From VRUE01 sp963699215 (GTDB lineage: Bacteria > Actinomycetota > Thermoleophilia > Solirubrobacterales > 70-9), in the NCBI GenBank assembly GCA_963699215.1, contig OY969422.1, positions 1,364,001-1,428,000 on the forward strand: a stretch of DNA of 64,000 bases, given 5' to 3'. Shown piece by piece: positions 20,083 through 27,966 of the stretch. The translations under genes were made by a program, and so were the position numbers. How positions within the stretch are numbered: the first letter of the stretch is position 1; each line of letters begins with the position of its first letter. The notes beneath the pieces were generated by a model, which was given only the letters and a program-made list of their open reading frames with translations, made no database searches and had not been told where the DNA came from.

Positions 20083-20787
20083 ATGGCCGACTACTCCGAC
20101 CTGCGCGCGCTCTTCGTCAACTGCACGCTGAAGCGCAGCCCCGAGGTGTCGAACACGCAGGGGCTGATGGACGTCTCGATGGAGATCATGCGGCGCAACG
20201 GCGTCTCCGTCGAGTGCATCCGTGCGGTCGACCACGAGATCGCGACCGGGGTCTGGCCCGACATGACCGAGCACGGCTGGGAGCGCGACGAGTGGCCGCA
20301 GATCTTCGAGCAGGTGATGGCTGCCGACATCCTCGTTCTCGGCATGTCGATCTGGCTCGGCGAGAAGTCCTCGGTGGCGACCCAGGTCGTCGAGCGCCTC
20401 TACGGCAACTCGCACCTGCTCAACGACGCCGGCCAGTACGCCTACTACGGGCGCGTCGGCGGCTGCCTGGTGACCGGCAACGAGGACGGGGTCAAGCACT
20501 GCGCGATGAACGTCCTCTACTCGCTGCAGCACCTTGGCTACACGATCCCGCCCCAGGCGGATGCGGGCTGGATCGGCGAGGCCGGGCCCGGACCGTCCTA
20601 CCTCGACGAGGGCTCGGGCGGCCCGGAGAACGAATTCACCAACCGCAACACCACCTTCGCCACCTGGAACATGCTCCACCTGGCGCGGATGCTCAAGGAC
20701 GCCGGTGGCATCCCGGCGCACGGCAACCAGCGCACCGAGTGGGACGCCGGCTGCCGATTCGACTTCCCCAATCCGGACTACCGCTAG
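20083..20787 (+). CDS. flavodoxin-fold NAD(P)H-dependent oxidoreductase
   Basis: A protein of 234 residues. LRALFVNCTLKRSPEVSNTQGL is the FMN-phosphate loop of the NADPH-dependent FMN reductase/flavodoxin superfamily. ADILVLGMSIWLGEKSS and YGRVGGCLVTGNEDG fit its second and third FMN-binding loops. Probably a cytoplasmic FMN-dependent reductase; the substrate is unknown. ATG start, 15 nt after the cupredoxin gene and 25 nt before the next one, so co-transcription is likely. Confidence 0.85.
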   Translation: MADYSDLRALFVNCTLKRSPEVSNTQGLMDVSMEIMRRNGVSVECIRAVDHEIATGVWPDMTEHGWERDEWPQIFEQVMAADILVLGMSIWLGEKSSVATQVVERLYGNSHLLNDAGQYAYYGRVGGCLVTGNEDGVKHCAMNVLYSLQHLGYTIPPQADAGWIGEAGPGPSYLDEGSGGPENEFTNRNTTFATWNMLHLARMLKDAGGIPAHGNQRTEWDAGCRFDFPNPDYR

Positions 20788-20812
20788 AGCCGGCCGTGGG
20801 ATCATCGCTCCC

Positions 20813-21526
20813 GTGAGCGAGTCCTTCACCGTCCCCGCCCGCTACAACGGGCCGCTGGAGAGCGGCAACGGCGGCTACAGCGCCGGCGCGCTCGCCGCCT
20901 TCCTCGACGGCACCGCCGAGGTCAGCCTGCGGCGCCCGGTGCCGCTCGACACGGCGCTCCTGGTGAGCCGTGAGGACGATGGCAGGGTGCTCGCCCTGGA
21001 CGGGGAGGACCCGGTCGCCGAAGCTCAGCCGGCGCCGGATTTCGAGCTGGAGGTTCCGGCGCCGGTCGGGGTCGAGGCGGCGCGGGTGGCGATGGCCGGC
21101 TACCGGGGGAAGACCGACGGTCCCTTCAGCAACTGCTTCGTCTGCAGCCGCACGCGCAGCGACACGCTCGGCGTCTTCGCCGGCCCGGTCGAGGGGCGGG
21201 AGCTCGTCGCCTCGCCCTGGACGCCGCCGCAGTGGACGGGGGGCGACTCGGGACACGTCCGCCCGGAGATCGTCTGGGCGGTGCTCGACTGCCCCACCTA
21301 CTTCGCCGCCTACCTGCGCCACGCCGAGCCGCTGCCGCCCGGGGTCCTCGCGCGCTTCACCGGGCGGCTCGATGCGCCGGTCCCGGTCGGCGAGGAGCAC
21401 GTCGTCATCGCCTGGCCGCTGGAAGCGGACGGCCGCAAGCACCACGCCGGCGTGGCGATCGTCTCGGCTGCCGGCGAGGTGCGCGCCCGCGCCCGCGCCC
21501 TGCTGATCGAGCCCCGCTCGGGCTAG
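20813..21526 (+). CDS. hotdog-fold thioesterase-like protein
   Basis: About 237 residues from a GTG start (MSESFTVPARYNGP). GPLESGNGGYSAGALAAFL and VRPEIVWAVLDCPTYFAAYL are typical of two-hotdog acyl-CoA thioesterase-like proteins (G-N-G-Y-x-A near the start). FSNCFVCSRTRSDTLGVF contains a C-x-x-C pair found in this subgroup. It may hydrolyse acyl-CoA esters, but no catalytic residue can be assigned with confidence. It overlaps the convergent exonuclease gene by 4 bp. Confidence 0.65.
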   Translation: MSESFTVPARYNGPLESGNGGYSAGALAAFLDGTAEVSLRRPVPLDTALLVSREDDGRVLALDGEDPVAEAQPAPDFELEVPAPVGVEAARVAMAGYRGKTDGPFSNCFVCSRTRSDTLGVFAGPVEGRELVASPWTPPQWTGGDSGHVRPEIVWAVLDCPTYFAAYLRHAEPLPPGVLARFTGRLDAPVPVGEEHVVIAWPLEADGRKHHAGVAIVSAAGEVRARARALLIEPRSG

Positions 21527-22392
21527 ACGGCGTTCGCCTCGAGGCGCTCGGCGAGGCGGTTCATGCCGCGCTCGCGGGCGGCTGCGGCGGCGCCGGCCCA
21601 GTCGGTGGCGCGGTCCGGCGGTCGCTCGACCCCGGCGTCGCGCAGGGTGGCGATGTCCTTGAAGGCGAGCAGCTCCTCGCGCGCGTCGAGCAGGGCGCCG
21701 CGCAATTTCGGCCGCTGCTCGCGGATCGCGTTGTCGAGGATCGTCTCCAGGTCGCCGTGGCGCTGCAGCAGCTCTGCCGCGGTCTTCGGCCCGACGCCCT
21801 TGGCGCCGGGCAGGCCGTCCGAGGGGTCGCCGCGCAGGGCGATGAAGTCGGGCACCTGCCCGGGGTCGACGCCGTAGCGCTCGCGCACCTCCACCGGGCC
21901 GACCTCTTCCGCGCCTTTCTTGCCGCCGGTCTTGACGTAGAGGACGGTGACCCGCTCGCCCGCGCACTGGTACATGTCGCGGTCGCCGGTCAGCAGCAGC
22001 GCCTGCCCGTCCGCCTCGGCCTCGCGCTGGGCGTAGGTGCCGAGCAGATCGTCGGCCTCGAGCTCGCCGCTGGTCGCCACGGTCCAGCCGAAGGCCGCGA
22101 AGAAGTCGCGGCTGGCGGCGAACTGTGGCGAGAGGTCGTCGGGCATCGCCGCCTCGCGCTCGGCGTGGTAGGCGGGGTAGAGCTCGGTGCGGTAGGAGGC
22201 GGCGTCGGGCCCGAAGCAGAGGACGACGGCGCGCGGCCGGTGGGCTTCGACCTCGGCCAGAATCAGGTTGGCGGTGCCGAGCAGGGCGTTGACCGGCCTG
22301 CCGTCGGGCCCCACGATCGAGTCCGGCAGCGCGTAGAAGGCGCGGAAGAGCATCGATGGCGCGTCGACGGCCAGCAGCGGCTGCATCGGCAT
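21523..22392 (-). CDS. 5'-3' exonuclease (DNA polymerase I N-domain/FEN-like)
   Basis: 289 residues. LLAVDAPSMLFRAFYALP, VVLCFGPDAASYRTELYPAYHAER, LEADDLLGTYA, LLLTGDRDMYQ and the helix-hairpin-helix GDPSDGLPGAKGVGPKTAAELL are the ordered metal-binding blocks of the polA 5'-nuclease domain, without a polymerase part. It would remove RNA primers or flaps in replication and repair. Stand-alone copies of this domain are common in actinobacteria. An alternative start two codons further in (MQPLL) is possible. Confidence 0.92.
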   Translation of the reverse strand: MPMQPLLAVDAPSMLFRAFYALPDSIVGPDGRPVNALLGTANLILAEVEAHRPRAVVLCFGPDAASYRTELYPAYHAEREAAMPDDLSPQFAASRDFFAAFGWTVATSGELEADDLLGTYAQREAEADGQALLLTGDRDMYQCAGERVTVLYVKTGGKKGAEEVGPVEVRERYGVDPGQVPDFIALRGDPSDGLPGAKGVGPKTAAELLQRHGDLETILDNAIREQRPKLRGALLDAREELLAFKDIATLRDAGVERPPDRATDWAGAAAAARERGMNRLAERLEANAV

Positions 22393-22427
22393 CAGCCTAG
22401 CCCCGGCGCGGTAGATTCGACCTGCGC

Positions 22428-24149
22428 ATGAGCTTCACCCAGCCGGCCCCGCCGCCGCTTCCCTACGAGGAGTGGAAACGCCGCCCGCACCTGGAGCGGA
22501 TCAAGGTGCTGGCCCAGGACTGGGCGCTGAACGGGTTCGGCACGCCCTACTTCGTCTACCTGCTCTACGTCGTCAAGCTGATCGTCTACGCCGGCGGCGG
22601 GCTGCTGGCGATCTCGGCGACCACCGAGGGTCTGGGTGGGCTCGGCGACCTCGGTTCGTGGTGGACCGAGCCGATCGTCTTCCAGAAGGCGGTTATCTGG
22701 ACGATGCTGTGGGAGGTGCTCGGCCTCGGCGCGGGCTCGCTGCCGCTGACCCTGCGCTTCTCGCCGATGATCGGCGGCGTCCTCTACTGGTTGCGGCCGG
22801 GCACGACGCGGCTGCCGCCGTGGCCCGAGCGCGTGCCGTTGACCCGCGGCACGCGGCGGACGCTCTTCGACGTCGCCCTCTACGCCGGGCTGATCGTCGC
22901 CGCGCTCAACCTGCTCCTCTCCGGGGGGATCGACGCCTCTGCCGGCGCCGCCGGCCGCCTCGACCCGGTCGCGGTCGGCGTCCTGCTCGCCTTCCTCGGC
23001 CTGCTCGGGTTGCGCGACAAGGTCCCCTTCCTGGCGGCCCGCGCTGAGATCTACGGCAGCCTGGCGATCGTCTTCCTCTTCCCGCTGACCAACATGATCG
23101 TCGCCGCCCAGCTCGTCTTCGTCTGCATCTGGTGGGGGGCGGCGTCCTCGAAGCTGAACCGCCACTTCCCCTTCGTCGTCACGGTGATGATCAGCAACAC
23201 GCCCTGGAACCGCTGGCGGGCGGCGAAGCGGCGGCTGTACCGCAATCACCCAGAGGATTTACGGCCGTCGTCGGTCGGCACGCTCACCGCTCACATGGGC
23301 ACGGTGCTCGAGTTCACCCTGCCGCTGATCCTGCTCGTCTCCCAGGGCGGCACGATCGGCACGATCGCCGTCGCCGGGATGGTGATCTTCCACCTCCACA
23401 TCCTCTCGACCTTCCCGCTGGCGGTGCCGCTGGAGTGGAACATCTTCATGATCTTCGGCGTCCTCTTCCTCTTCGGGCATTACGGCGACGTGCCGTTCTC
23501 GACCGTCGACGACCCGCTGCTGCTGGCGATCCTCGCCGTCATCTGCGTCGGCCTGCCGGTGCTCGGCAACTTCCGCCCCGACCTCGTCTCCTTCCTGCCC
23601 TCGATGCGCTACTACGCCGGCAACTGGGCGACCAGCCAGTGGCTCTTCCGCCGTGACAGCGACGCCGAGGCGAAGCTCGACAGCGAGCTGGTCAAGGCGG
23701 CGCCGATCGTCACCGAGCAGCTGGCCAAGTTCTACGACCCGGAGATGATCGAGGTGCTGATCTACAAAGGCCTCGCCTTCCGCTCGATGCACTCGCACGG
23801 GCGCGCCCTCAACGGGCTGGTGCAGCGCGCCGTCGACGACGTCGAGGACTACGTCGTGCGCGAGGGCGAGCTGGTCGCCGGGGTGGTGCTCGGCTACAAC
23901 TTCGGCGACGGCCACTTCCACGACCAGCGGCTGCTGGCGGCGGTGCAGGAGCGCTGCCGCTTCGAGCCTGGCGAGGTCCGCGCCGTCGTGCTCGAGTCCC
24001 AGCCCGCTCACGAGCAGCGCCAGCGCTACCGGATCTTCGACGCCGCCAGCGGCCTGGTCGAGGAGGGTTGGGTGAACGTCGCCGACATGGTCGAGCGCCA
24101 GCCCTGGCTCGACGAGCGCCCCTTTCCGGTCGAGGCGAAGCCGGCATGA
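22428..24149 (+). CDS. DUF3556-like polytopic membrane protein
   Basis: A protein of 573 residues. Residues 1-55 are soluble (PPPLPYEEWKRRPHLERIK) and are followed by about 10 membrane segments. From about residue 400 a long soluble C-terminal domain begins (WATSQWLFRRDSDAEAKLD...). Length and layout match the mycobacterial/actinobacterial DUF3556 family, whose function is not known to me. ATG start. A hairpin begins 2 nt after its stop. The oxidoreductase downstream often accompanies such lipid-type membrane proteins, so a lipid-related role is possible but only inferred. Confidence 0.7.
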   Translation: MSFTQPAPPPLPYEEWKRRPHLERIKVLAQDWALNGFGTPYFVYLLYVVKLIVYAGGGLLAISATTEGLGGLGDLGSWWTEPIVFQKAVIWTMLWEVLGLGAGSLPLTLRFSPMIGGVLYWLRPGTTRLPPWPERVPLTRGTRRTLFDVALYAGLIVAALNLLLSGGIDASAGAAGRLDPVAVGVLLAFLGLLGLRDKVPFLAARAEIYGSLAIVFLFPLTNMIVAAQLVFVCIWWGAASSKLNRHFPFVVTVMISNTPWNRWRAAKRRLYRNHPEDLRPSSVGTLTAHMGTVLEFTLPLILLVSQGGTIGTIAVAGMVIFHLHILSTFPLAVPLEWNIFMIFGVLFLFGHYGDVPFSTVDDPLLLAILAVICVGLPVLGNFRPDLVSFLPSMRYYAGNWATSQWLFRRDSDAEAKLDSELVKAAPIVTEQLAKFYDPEMIEVLIYKGLAFRSMHSHGRALNGLVQRAVDDVEDYVVREGELVAGVVLGYNFGDGHFHDQRLLAAVQERCRFEPGEVRAVVLESQPAHEQRQRYRIFDAASGLVEEGWVNVADMVERQPWLDERPFPVEAKPA

Positions 24150-24150
24150 G

Positions 24151-24199
24151 CTTCCGGTGCGCCTTTTGCACGTCACAGGTACATAAAGCGCACCGGAAG
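24151..24199 (+). promoter_or_regulatory. 12-bp perfect hairpin holding the next gene's ribosome site
   Basis: CTTCCGGTGCGC at 24151-24162 is the exact reverse complement of GCGCACCGGAAG at 24188-24199, with a 25-nt A/T-rich loop. GGAAGG at 24195-24200, the ribosome site of the oxidoreductase at 24208, lies in the right arm. The hairpin could end transcription of the upstream gene, mask translation of the downstream one, or both. There is no U-tract. Confidence 0.55.
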
Positions 24200-24207
24200 G
24201 TCGGGCA

Positions 24208-25617
24208 GTGAGCTCGGCGATCGTCGTCGGGGCCGGTCCCAACGGGCTGGCCGCCGCGGCGACGCTGGCCGTGCGCGGGGTGGAGGTGACCGTGCTCGAG
24301 GCGGCGGCGACGATCGGCGGCGGCGCCCGCAGCAGCGAGCTGACCCTGCCGGGGCTGCTGCACGACGACTGCTCGGCGACGCACCCGTTCTCGCCCGGCT
24401 CGACGGCGATGACCTCGCTTGGCCTGGAGCGGTACGGGCTCGAGTGGGCCTGGCCGGAGGTCGACCTCGCCCACCCCTTCGACGACGGCAGCGCGGCGAC
24501 GATGGTGCGCTCGATCGAGGCGACCGCAACCGGGCTCGGCCGCGCCGGCGGGGCATGGAAGCGGCTGTTCGGCCCGGCCTCGAGGCGTTTCGAGGCGCTC
24601 GCCGAGGACATCATGCGGCCGGCGGCGCACCTGCCGCGCCACCCGTTCGTGATGACGGCGTTCGGCCTGCGGGCGCTCTCGCCGGTTTCGGCGCTCGCCC
24701 GCGCCCTGCCGACCCCGCAGGCGCGAGCGCTGTTCGGCGGCACCGCCGCTCACTCCTTCAGCCCCTTCTCGCGTCCGTTCAGCGCGGCGGCCGGTGTGGC
24801 GCTTACCTGCGCCTGTCACTGCTACGGCTGGCCCGTCGCGCGCGGCGGCTCGCAGGCGATCGCCGACGCCTTCGCCGCCGTCGTGCGTGAGCACGGCGGC
24901 CAGATCGAGATCGGCCGGCCGGTGCGCTCGCTGACGGAGCTTCCCGCGGCCGATGCGATCCTCTTCGATTTGGCCCCGAGTGCGGTCGTCGACATCGCCG
25001 GCGACCGCTTGCCGCCGCGGGTGGCGCGCGCCTACCGCCGCTACCGCCACGGCCCCGGTGCCTTCAAGGTCGACCTCGCGGTCGAGGGCGGCATCCCCTG
25101 GGCGGACGAGGCTTCGCGCCGCGCCGGGACCGTCCACGCGATCGGCTCCTTCGAGGAGATCGTCGTCTCCGAGCGCGAGACCAACAGCGGCCGCATGCCG
25201 GAGCGCCCGTTCGTCCTGGTCGGCCAGCAGTACCTCGCCGACCCCTCGCGCTCGAACGGCGACGTCCACCCGGTCTGGACCTACGCGCACGTGCCGAGCG
25301 GCTACACCGGCGACGCGACCGAGGCCCTGCTCGACCAGGTCGAACGCTTCGCTCCCGGTCTGCGCGAGCGCATCCTCGCCCGCCACGTCCGCACCCCCGC
25401 GGACCTGACCGCGTACAACCCCAACTACGTTGGCGGCGACATCGTCACCGGCGCCAACACGCCGCTGCAGTCGCTGTTCCGGCCCCGCGTCGCGCTCGAC
25501 CCCTACGCGACCGGCATCCCCGGGATCTTCATCTGCTCGGCGGCGACCCCGCCTGGGGCTGGGGCCAGCGGGATGAGCGGCTACAACGCCGCGCAGTCGG
25601 TGCTGCGCCACTTGTAA
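24208..25617 (+). CDS. phytoene-desaturase-like NAD(P)/FAD-dependent oxidoreductase
   Basis: 469 residues, GTG start with GGAAGG 7 nt upstream. SAIVVGAGPNGLAAAATLA is the FAD-binding fold, and VLEAAATIGGGARSSEL follows as in phytoene dehydrogenase/NAD(P)/FAD oxidoreductases. The C-terminus (IPGIFICSAATPPGAGASGMSGYNAA) is the conserved FAD-closing motif. It probably desaturates or oxidises a polyprenoid or lipid substrate, but no other carotenoid genes are nearby, so the substrate is open. A 52-nt hairpin repeat follows 23 nt after its stop. Confidence 0.88.
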   Translation: MSSAIVVGAGPNGLAAAATLAVRGVEVTVLEAAATIGGGARSSELTLPGLLHDDCSATHPFSPGSTAMTSLGLERYGLEWAWPEVDLAHPFDDGSAATMVRSIEATATGLGRAGGAWKRLFGPASRRFEALAEDIMRPAAHLPRHPFVMTAFGLRALSPVSALARALPTPQARALFGGTAAHSFSPFSRPFSAAAGVALTCACHCYGWPVARGGSQAIADAFAAVVREHGGQIEIGRPVRSLTELPAADAILFDLAPSAVVDIAGDRLPPRVARAYRRYRHGPGAFKVDLAVEGGIPWADEASRRAGTVHAIGSFEEIVVSERETNSGRMPERPFVLVGQQYLADPSRSNGDVHPVWTYAHVPSGYTGDATEALLDQVERFAPGLRERILARHVRTPADLTAYNPNYVGGDIVTGANTPLQSLFRPRVALDPYATGIPGIFICSAATPPGAGASGMSGYNAAQSVLRHL

Positions 25618-25640
25618 CGCTCCAGCACCTGACCGCGTGC

Positions 25641-25692
25641 GGACGTGCCGCGAGTTTGAGGTCACTATGGGTACTCAACTCGCGGCACGTCC
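25641..25692 (+). repeat. 52-nt hairpin repeat element, copy 1
   Basis: GGACGTGCCGCGAGTT and AACTCGCGGCACGTCC are 16-bp exact complements; one T bulge and three more pairs extend the stem, and a 13-nt loop GTCACTATGGGTA closes it. Aligned with the reverse complement of 53262-53313, 48 of 52 positions match. Reading on this strand, GAGG at 25657-25660 followed six nt later by ATG forms a translation start between the arms. The whole element lies between the oxidoreductase and the ABC ATPase genes. Confidence 0.75.
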
Positions 25693-25741
25693 CGCAGCGA
25701 GGGGCGCCGACGGTGGTGCTTCCCTAGATTGCCGGGGATGA
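25667..25741 (+). CDS. possible 24-residue ORF starting in the hairpin repeat, coupled to the ABC ATPase
   Basis: ATG at 25667 (GAGG six nt upstream, both within the repeat element) opens MGTQLAARPAARGADGGASL.. and ends with a TGA that overlaps the ATG of the ABC ATPase gene (ATGA). Its first eight residues match those encoded by the second copy of the repeat, where they begin a real enzyme (53287). It may be a leader that couples translation to the transporter, or a fortuitous frame. Confidence 0.35.
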   Translation: MGTQLAARPAARGADGGASLDCRG

Positions 25742-26505
25742 ACGCGCTCGATATCGAGGATCTGGCCAAGCGCTACCCGACGGGGGTCGAGGCGCTGCGT
25801 GGGGTCTCGCTGGAGATTGCGCCGGGGGAGCTGTTCGGGTTGCTGGGGCCGAACGGGGCCGGCAAGTCGACGCTGCTCCACTGCACGACCGGGCTGGTGC
25901 AGCCGACCGGGGGCGCGATCCACGTCTTCGGCCACGACGCGATCGACGACTACGGTGCGGCGCGGCAGGCGGTCGGCCTGGCGCCGCAGGAGCCGAACCT
26001 CGACTGGTTCCTCACGGTCGAGGAGACGCTCGATTACCACGCCGGCTACTTCGGCATGCCGAAGCGCGAGCGGCGCGAGCGCACCGCGGAGTTGCTGGAG
26101 ACCTTCTCGCTGACCGAGAAGGCCGACGAACGCACCCGCACCCTCTCCGGCGGGATGAAACGGCGGCTGATCCTGGCGCGGGCGATGATGCACCGACCGC
26201 GCCTCCTGATCCTCGACGAGCCGACCGCTGGCGTCGACGTCGAGCTGCGGCTGGAGCTGTGGCACTACGTGCAGCGGATCAATCAGGAGGGGACGACGAT
26301 CCTGCTCACCACGCACTACATCGAGGAGGCGGAGCAGCTCTGCGACCGGATCGCCTTCATCAACGAGGGGCGGATCGTCGGCGAGGGGACCAGCGCCGAG
26401 CTCTCGGCCCGTTACGGCGTCGCCAACCTCGAGGATGCCTACCTGACGCTGGTCGGCCGCAAGGAGCTCTCGCGCTCCCACATCGAGGTCGAGGCCGCCT
26501 CGTGA
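25738..26505 (+). CDS. ABC-2 type exporter, ATP-binding subunit
   Basis: 255 residues. Walker A GPNGAGKSTLL, Q-loop PQEPNLDWFLTVEETL, signature LSGGMKRRL and Walker B LLILDEPTAGVD are in order, followed by TTHYIEEAEQLCDRIAFI. This is the DrrA/NodI-like group that drives ABC-2 exporters. The ATG at 25738 is preferred over a TTG three codons upstream. It overlaps its permease gene by GTGA, so the two form a coupled operon. The exported substrate (drug, polysaccharide or lipid) is not indicated. Confidence 0.92.
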   Translation: MNALDIEDLAKRYPTGVEALRGVSLEIAPGELFGLLGPNGAGKSTLLHCTTGLVQPTGGAIHVFGHDAIDDYGAARQAVGLAPQEPNLDWFLTVEETLDYHAGYFGMPKRERRERTAELLETFSLTEKADERTRTLSGGMKRRLILARAMMHRPRLLILDEPTAGVDVELRLELWHYVQRINQEGTTILLTTHYIEEAEQLCDRIAFINEGRIVGEGTSAELSARYGVANLEDAYLTLVGRKELSRSHIEVEAAS

Positions 26506-27269
26506 GCGCCGCCCAGATCCGCTTCGCGACGCTATGGCGGCGCGAGGTCAACCGCTTCATGAAGATCAAGAAACAGACGATCGGCGCGCCGCTGCTGGAA
26601 ACGTTCCTCTACATCAGCGTCTTCGGCGCGGCGCTGGGATCGCGGGTCGGGGAGCTGCACGGGATCGACTACGTCGTCTTCGTCATCCCCGGCCTGATCA
26701 TGATGGCCTGGTCGATCAACGCCTTCGCCAACAACTCCTCCTCGATCCTGCAGCAGAAATTCCAGGGGGCGATCCAGGACCAGCTCTCCTCGCCGGCCTC
26801 GCCGCTGGAGCTGCTGCTCGCCTTCTCGCTCGGCGGCTTCATGCGCGGGCTAATGGTCGCCCTGCTGACCTTCCTCGCCGCCTCGTTGCTGGTCGACCTG
26901 CCGGTCGAGCACGTCCTCGTCCTCATCCCGGGCCTCTTCCTGGTCGGCTTCTTCTTCTCGCAACTCGGCGTGCTGATTGGCGTCCGCGCCGAGCAGTTCG
27001 ACGACGTCGCCTTCGCCCAGACCTTCGTCCTGCAGCCGCTGATCTTCCTCGGCGGCGTTTTCTACTCGGCCACCCTGCTGCCCGAGCCCTTCCAGACCCT
27101 GACCCACTTCAACCCGATCTTCTACATGATCAACCTGGTCCGCTACGGCTTTGTCGGCTACAGCGAAGTCAGCATCGCCCTCTCGCTGCTGGCTCTGACC
27201 GCGGCCACCGCGATCCTCTTCTTCGTCAACCTGCGGCTCTTCTCCAAGGGCTACCGCTTGCGGGCTTAG
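26502..27269 (+). CDS. ABC-2 type exporter, permease subunit
   Basis: 255 residues from a GTG overlapping the ATPase stop. Six membrane helices fit the ABC-2 membrane domain. FIPGLIMM-type and GVFYSATLLPEPFQTLTHFNPIFYMINLVRYGFVGY at the C-terminal end are the family signature (the N-P-x-x-Y-x-I-x-x-x-R pattern). It forms the channel for the ATPase at 25738. Confidence 0.9.
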   Translation: MSAAQIRFATLWRREVNRFMKIKKQTIGAPLLETFLYISVFGAALGSRVGELHGIDYVVFVIPGLIMMAWSINAFANNSSSILQQKFQGAIQDQLSSPASPLELLLAFSLGGFMRGLMVALLTFLAASLLVDLPVEHVLVLIPGLFLVGFFFSQLGVLIGVRAEQFDDVAFAQTFVLQPLIFLGGVFYSATLLPEPFQTLTHFNPIFYMINLVRYGFVGYSEVSIALSLLALTAATAILFFVNLRLFSKGYRLRA

Positions 27270-27349
27270 CACCACTGCTCTAGCTTCCTTGTCGTTACCT
27301 TCCCGTAACCACTCGGTGCGTCCGCTCCGCGGCGCTGAAAGGATCGACT

Positions 27350-27934
27350 TTGAAGCAGATTCGCCTTCTGACCGCCGCAACGGCTTTCGCCGTGCTCTGC
27401 GTGTCCACCTCGGCGCTCGCCGCCGCTCCGTACGCCCCTCCGGGGGATCCGTCGGCCCCGCAGGCGAGTGCCGCCAACACCGTCTACATAAAAGCCGACA
27501 AAAAAGGCCTGCGCTTCGTCGCGCCCAAAACGATCGTCGCCGGCGAAGAACTGAGCATCGTCAACCAGTCCAATCCCCGCCAGGTCGGCCCGCACACCTT
27601 CTCGCTGGTGACCAAATCGTCGCTGCCGAAAACCGCCAAAGCCCGGCAGCTCTGCTTCACCCCGGAGCACATCTGCAAGGCGATCGCCGACTGGCACGGG
27701 GTCAAAGGCAACGGACCGGTGAAAATCAACCCGGTCGAGGCCGGGAACCCCGGCTGGGACACACTGGGCAACCTGAGGCGGGACGGCGACTCGTGGTTCA
27801 CCGGCAATAAACCGGGCACCTCGTTCTCGCAGCCGGTGTCCGTCGATGCCTCCGGCGGGCCGAGCAGGATCTACTTCATCTGCGCGATCCACTCGTTCAT
27901 GCAGGGCTCGATCAACGTCCTCCCGGGCGGCTAG
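27350..27934 (+). CDS. secreted cupredoxin-like protein
   Basis: 194 residues from TTG, with AAAGGA 6 nt upstream. Residues 1-25 form a signal peptide ending ALAAAP. The mature part has a cupredoxin pattern: His in GPHTFSL and Cys, His, Met in YFICAIHSFMQGS, the type-1 copper ligand set. A Cys-containing insert (CFTPEHICK) lies between. Codon choice is odd for this window: lysine is mostly AAA and glutamate often GAA. It directly precedes the multicopper oxidase and may donate or accept electrons with it. Confidence 0.8.
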   Translation: MKQIRLLTAATAFAVLCVSTSALAAAPYAPPGDPSAPQASAANTVYIKADKKGLRFVAPKTIVAGEELSIVNQSNPRQVGPHTFSLVTKSSLPKTAKARQLCFTPEHICKAIADWHGVKGNGPVKINPVEAGNPGWDTLGNLRRDGDSWFTGNKPGTSFSQPVSVDASGGPSRIYFICAIHSFMQGSINVLPGG

Positions 27935-27966
27935 CCGCGGGCGGCTCCTCGCAATCCTCGCCGCGC

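Noticed and set aside
25641..25692. Insertion sequence or MITE with target duplications at the hairpin repeat
   Set aside because: No flanking direct repeats could be seen at either copy and no transposase is in the window; described only as a dispersed hairpin repeat.
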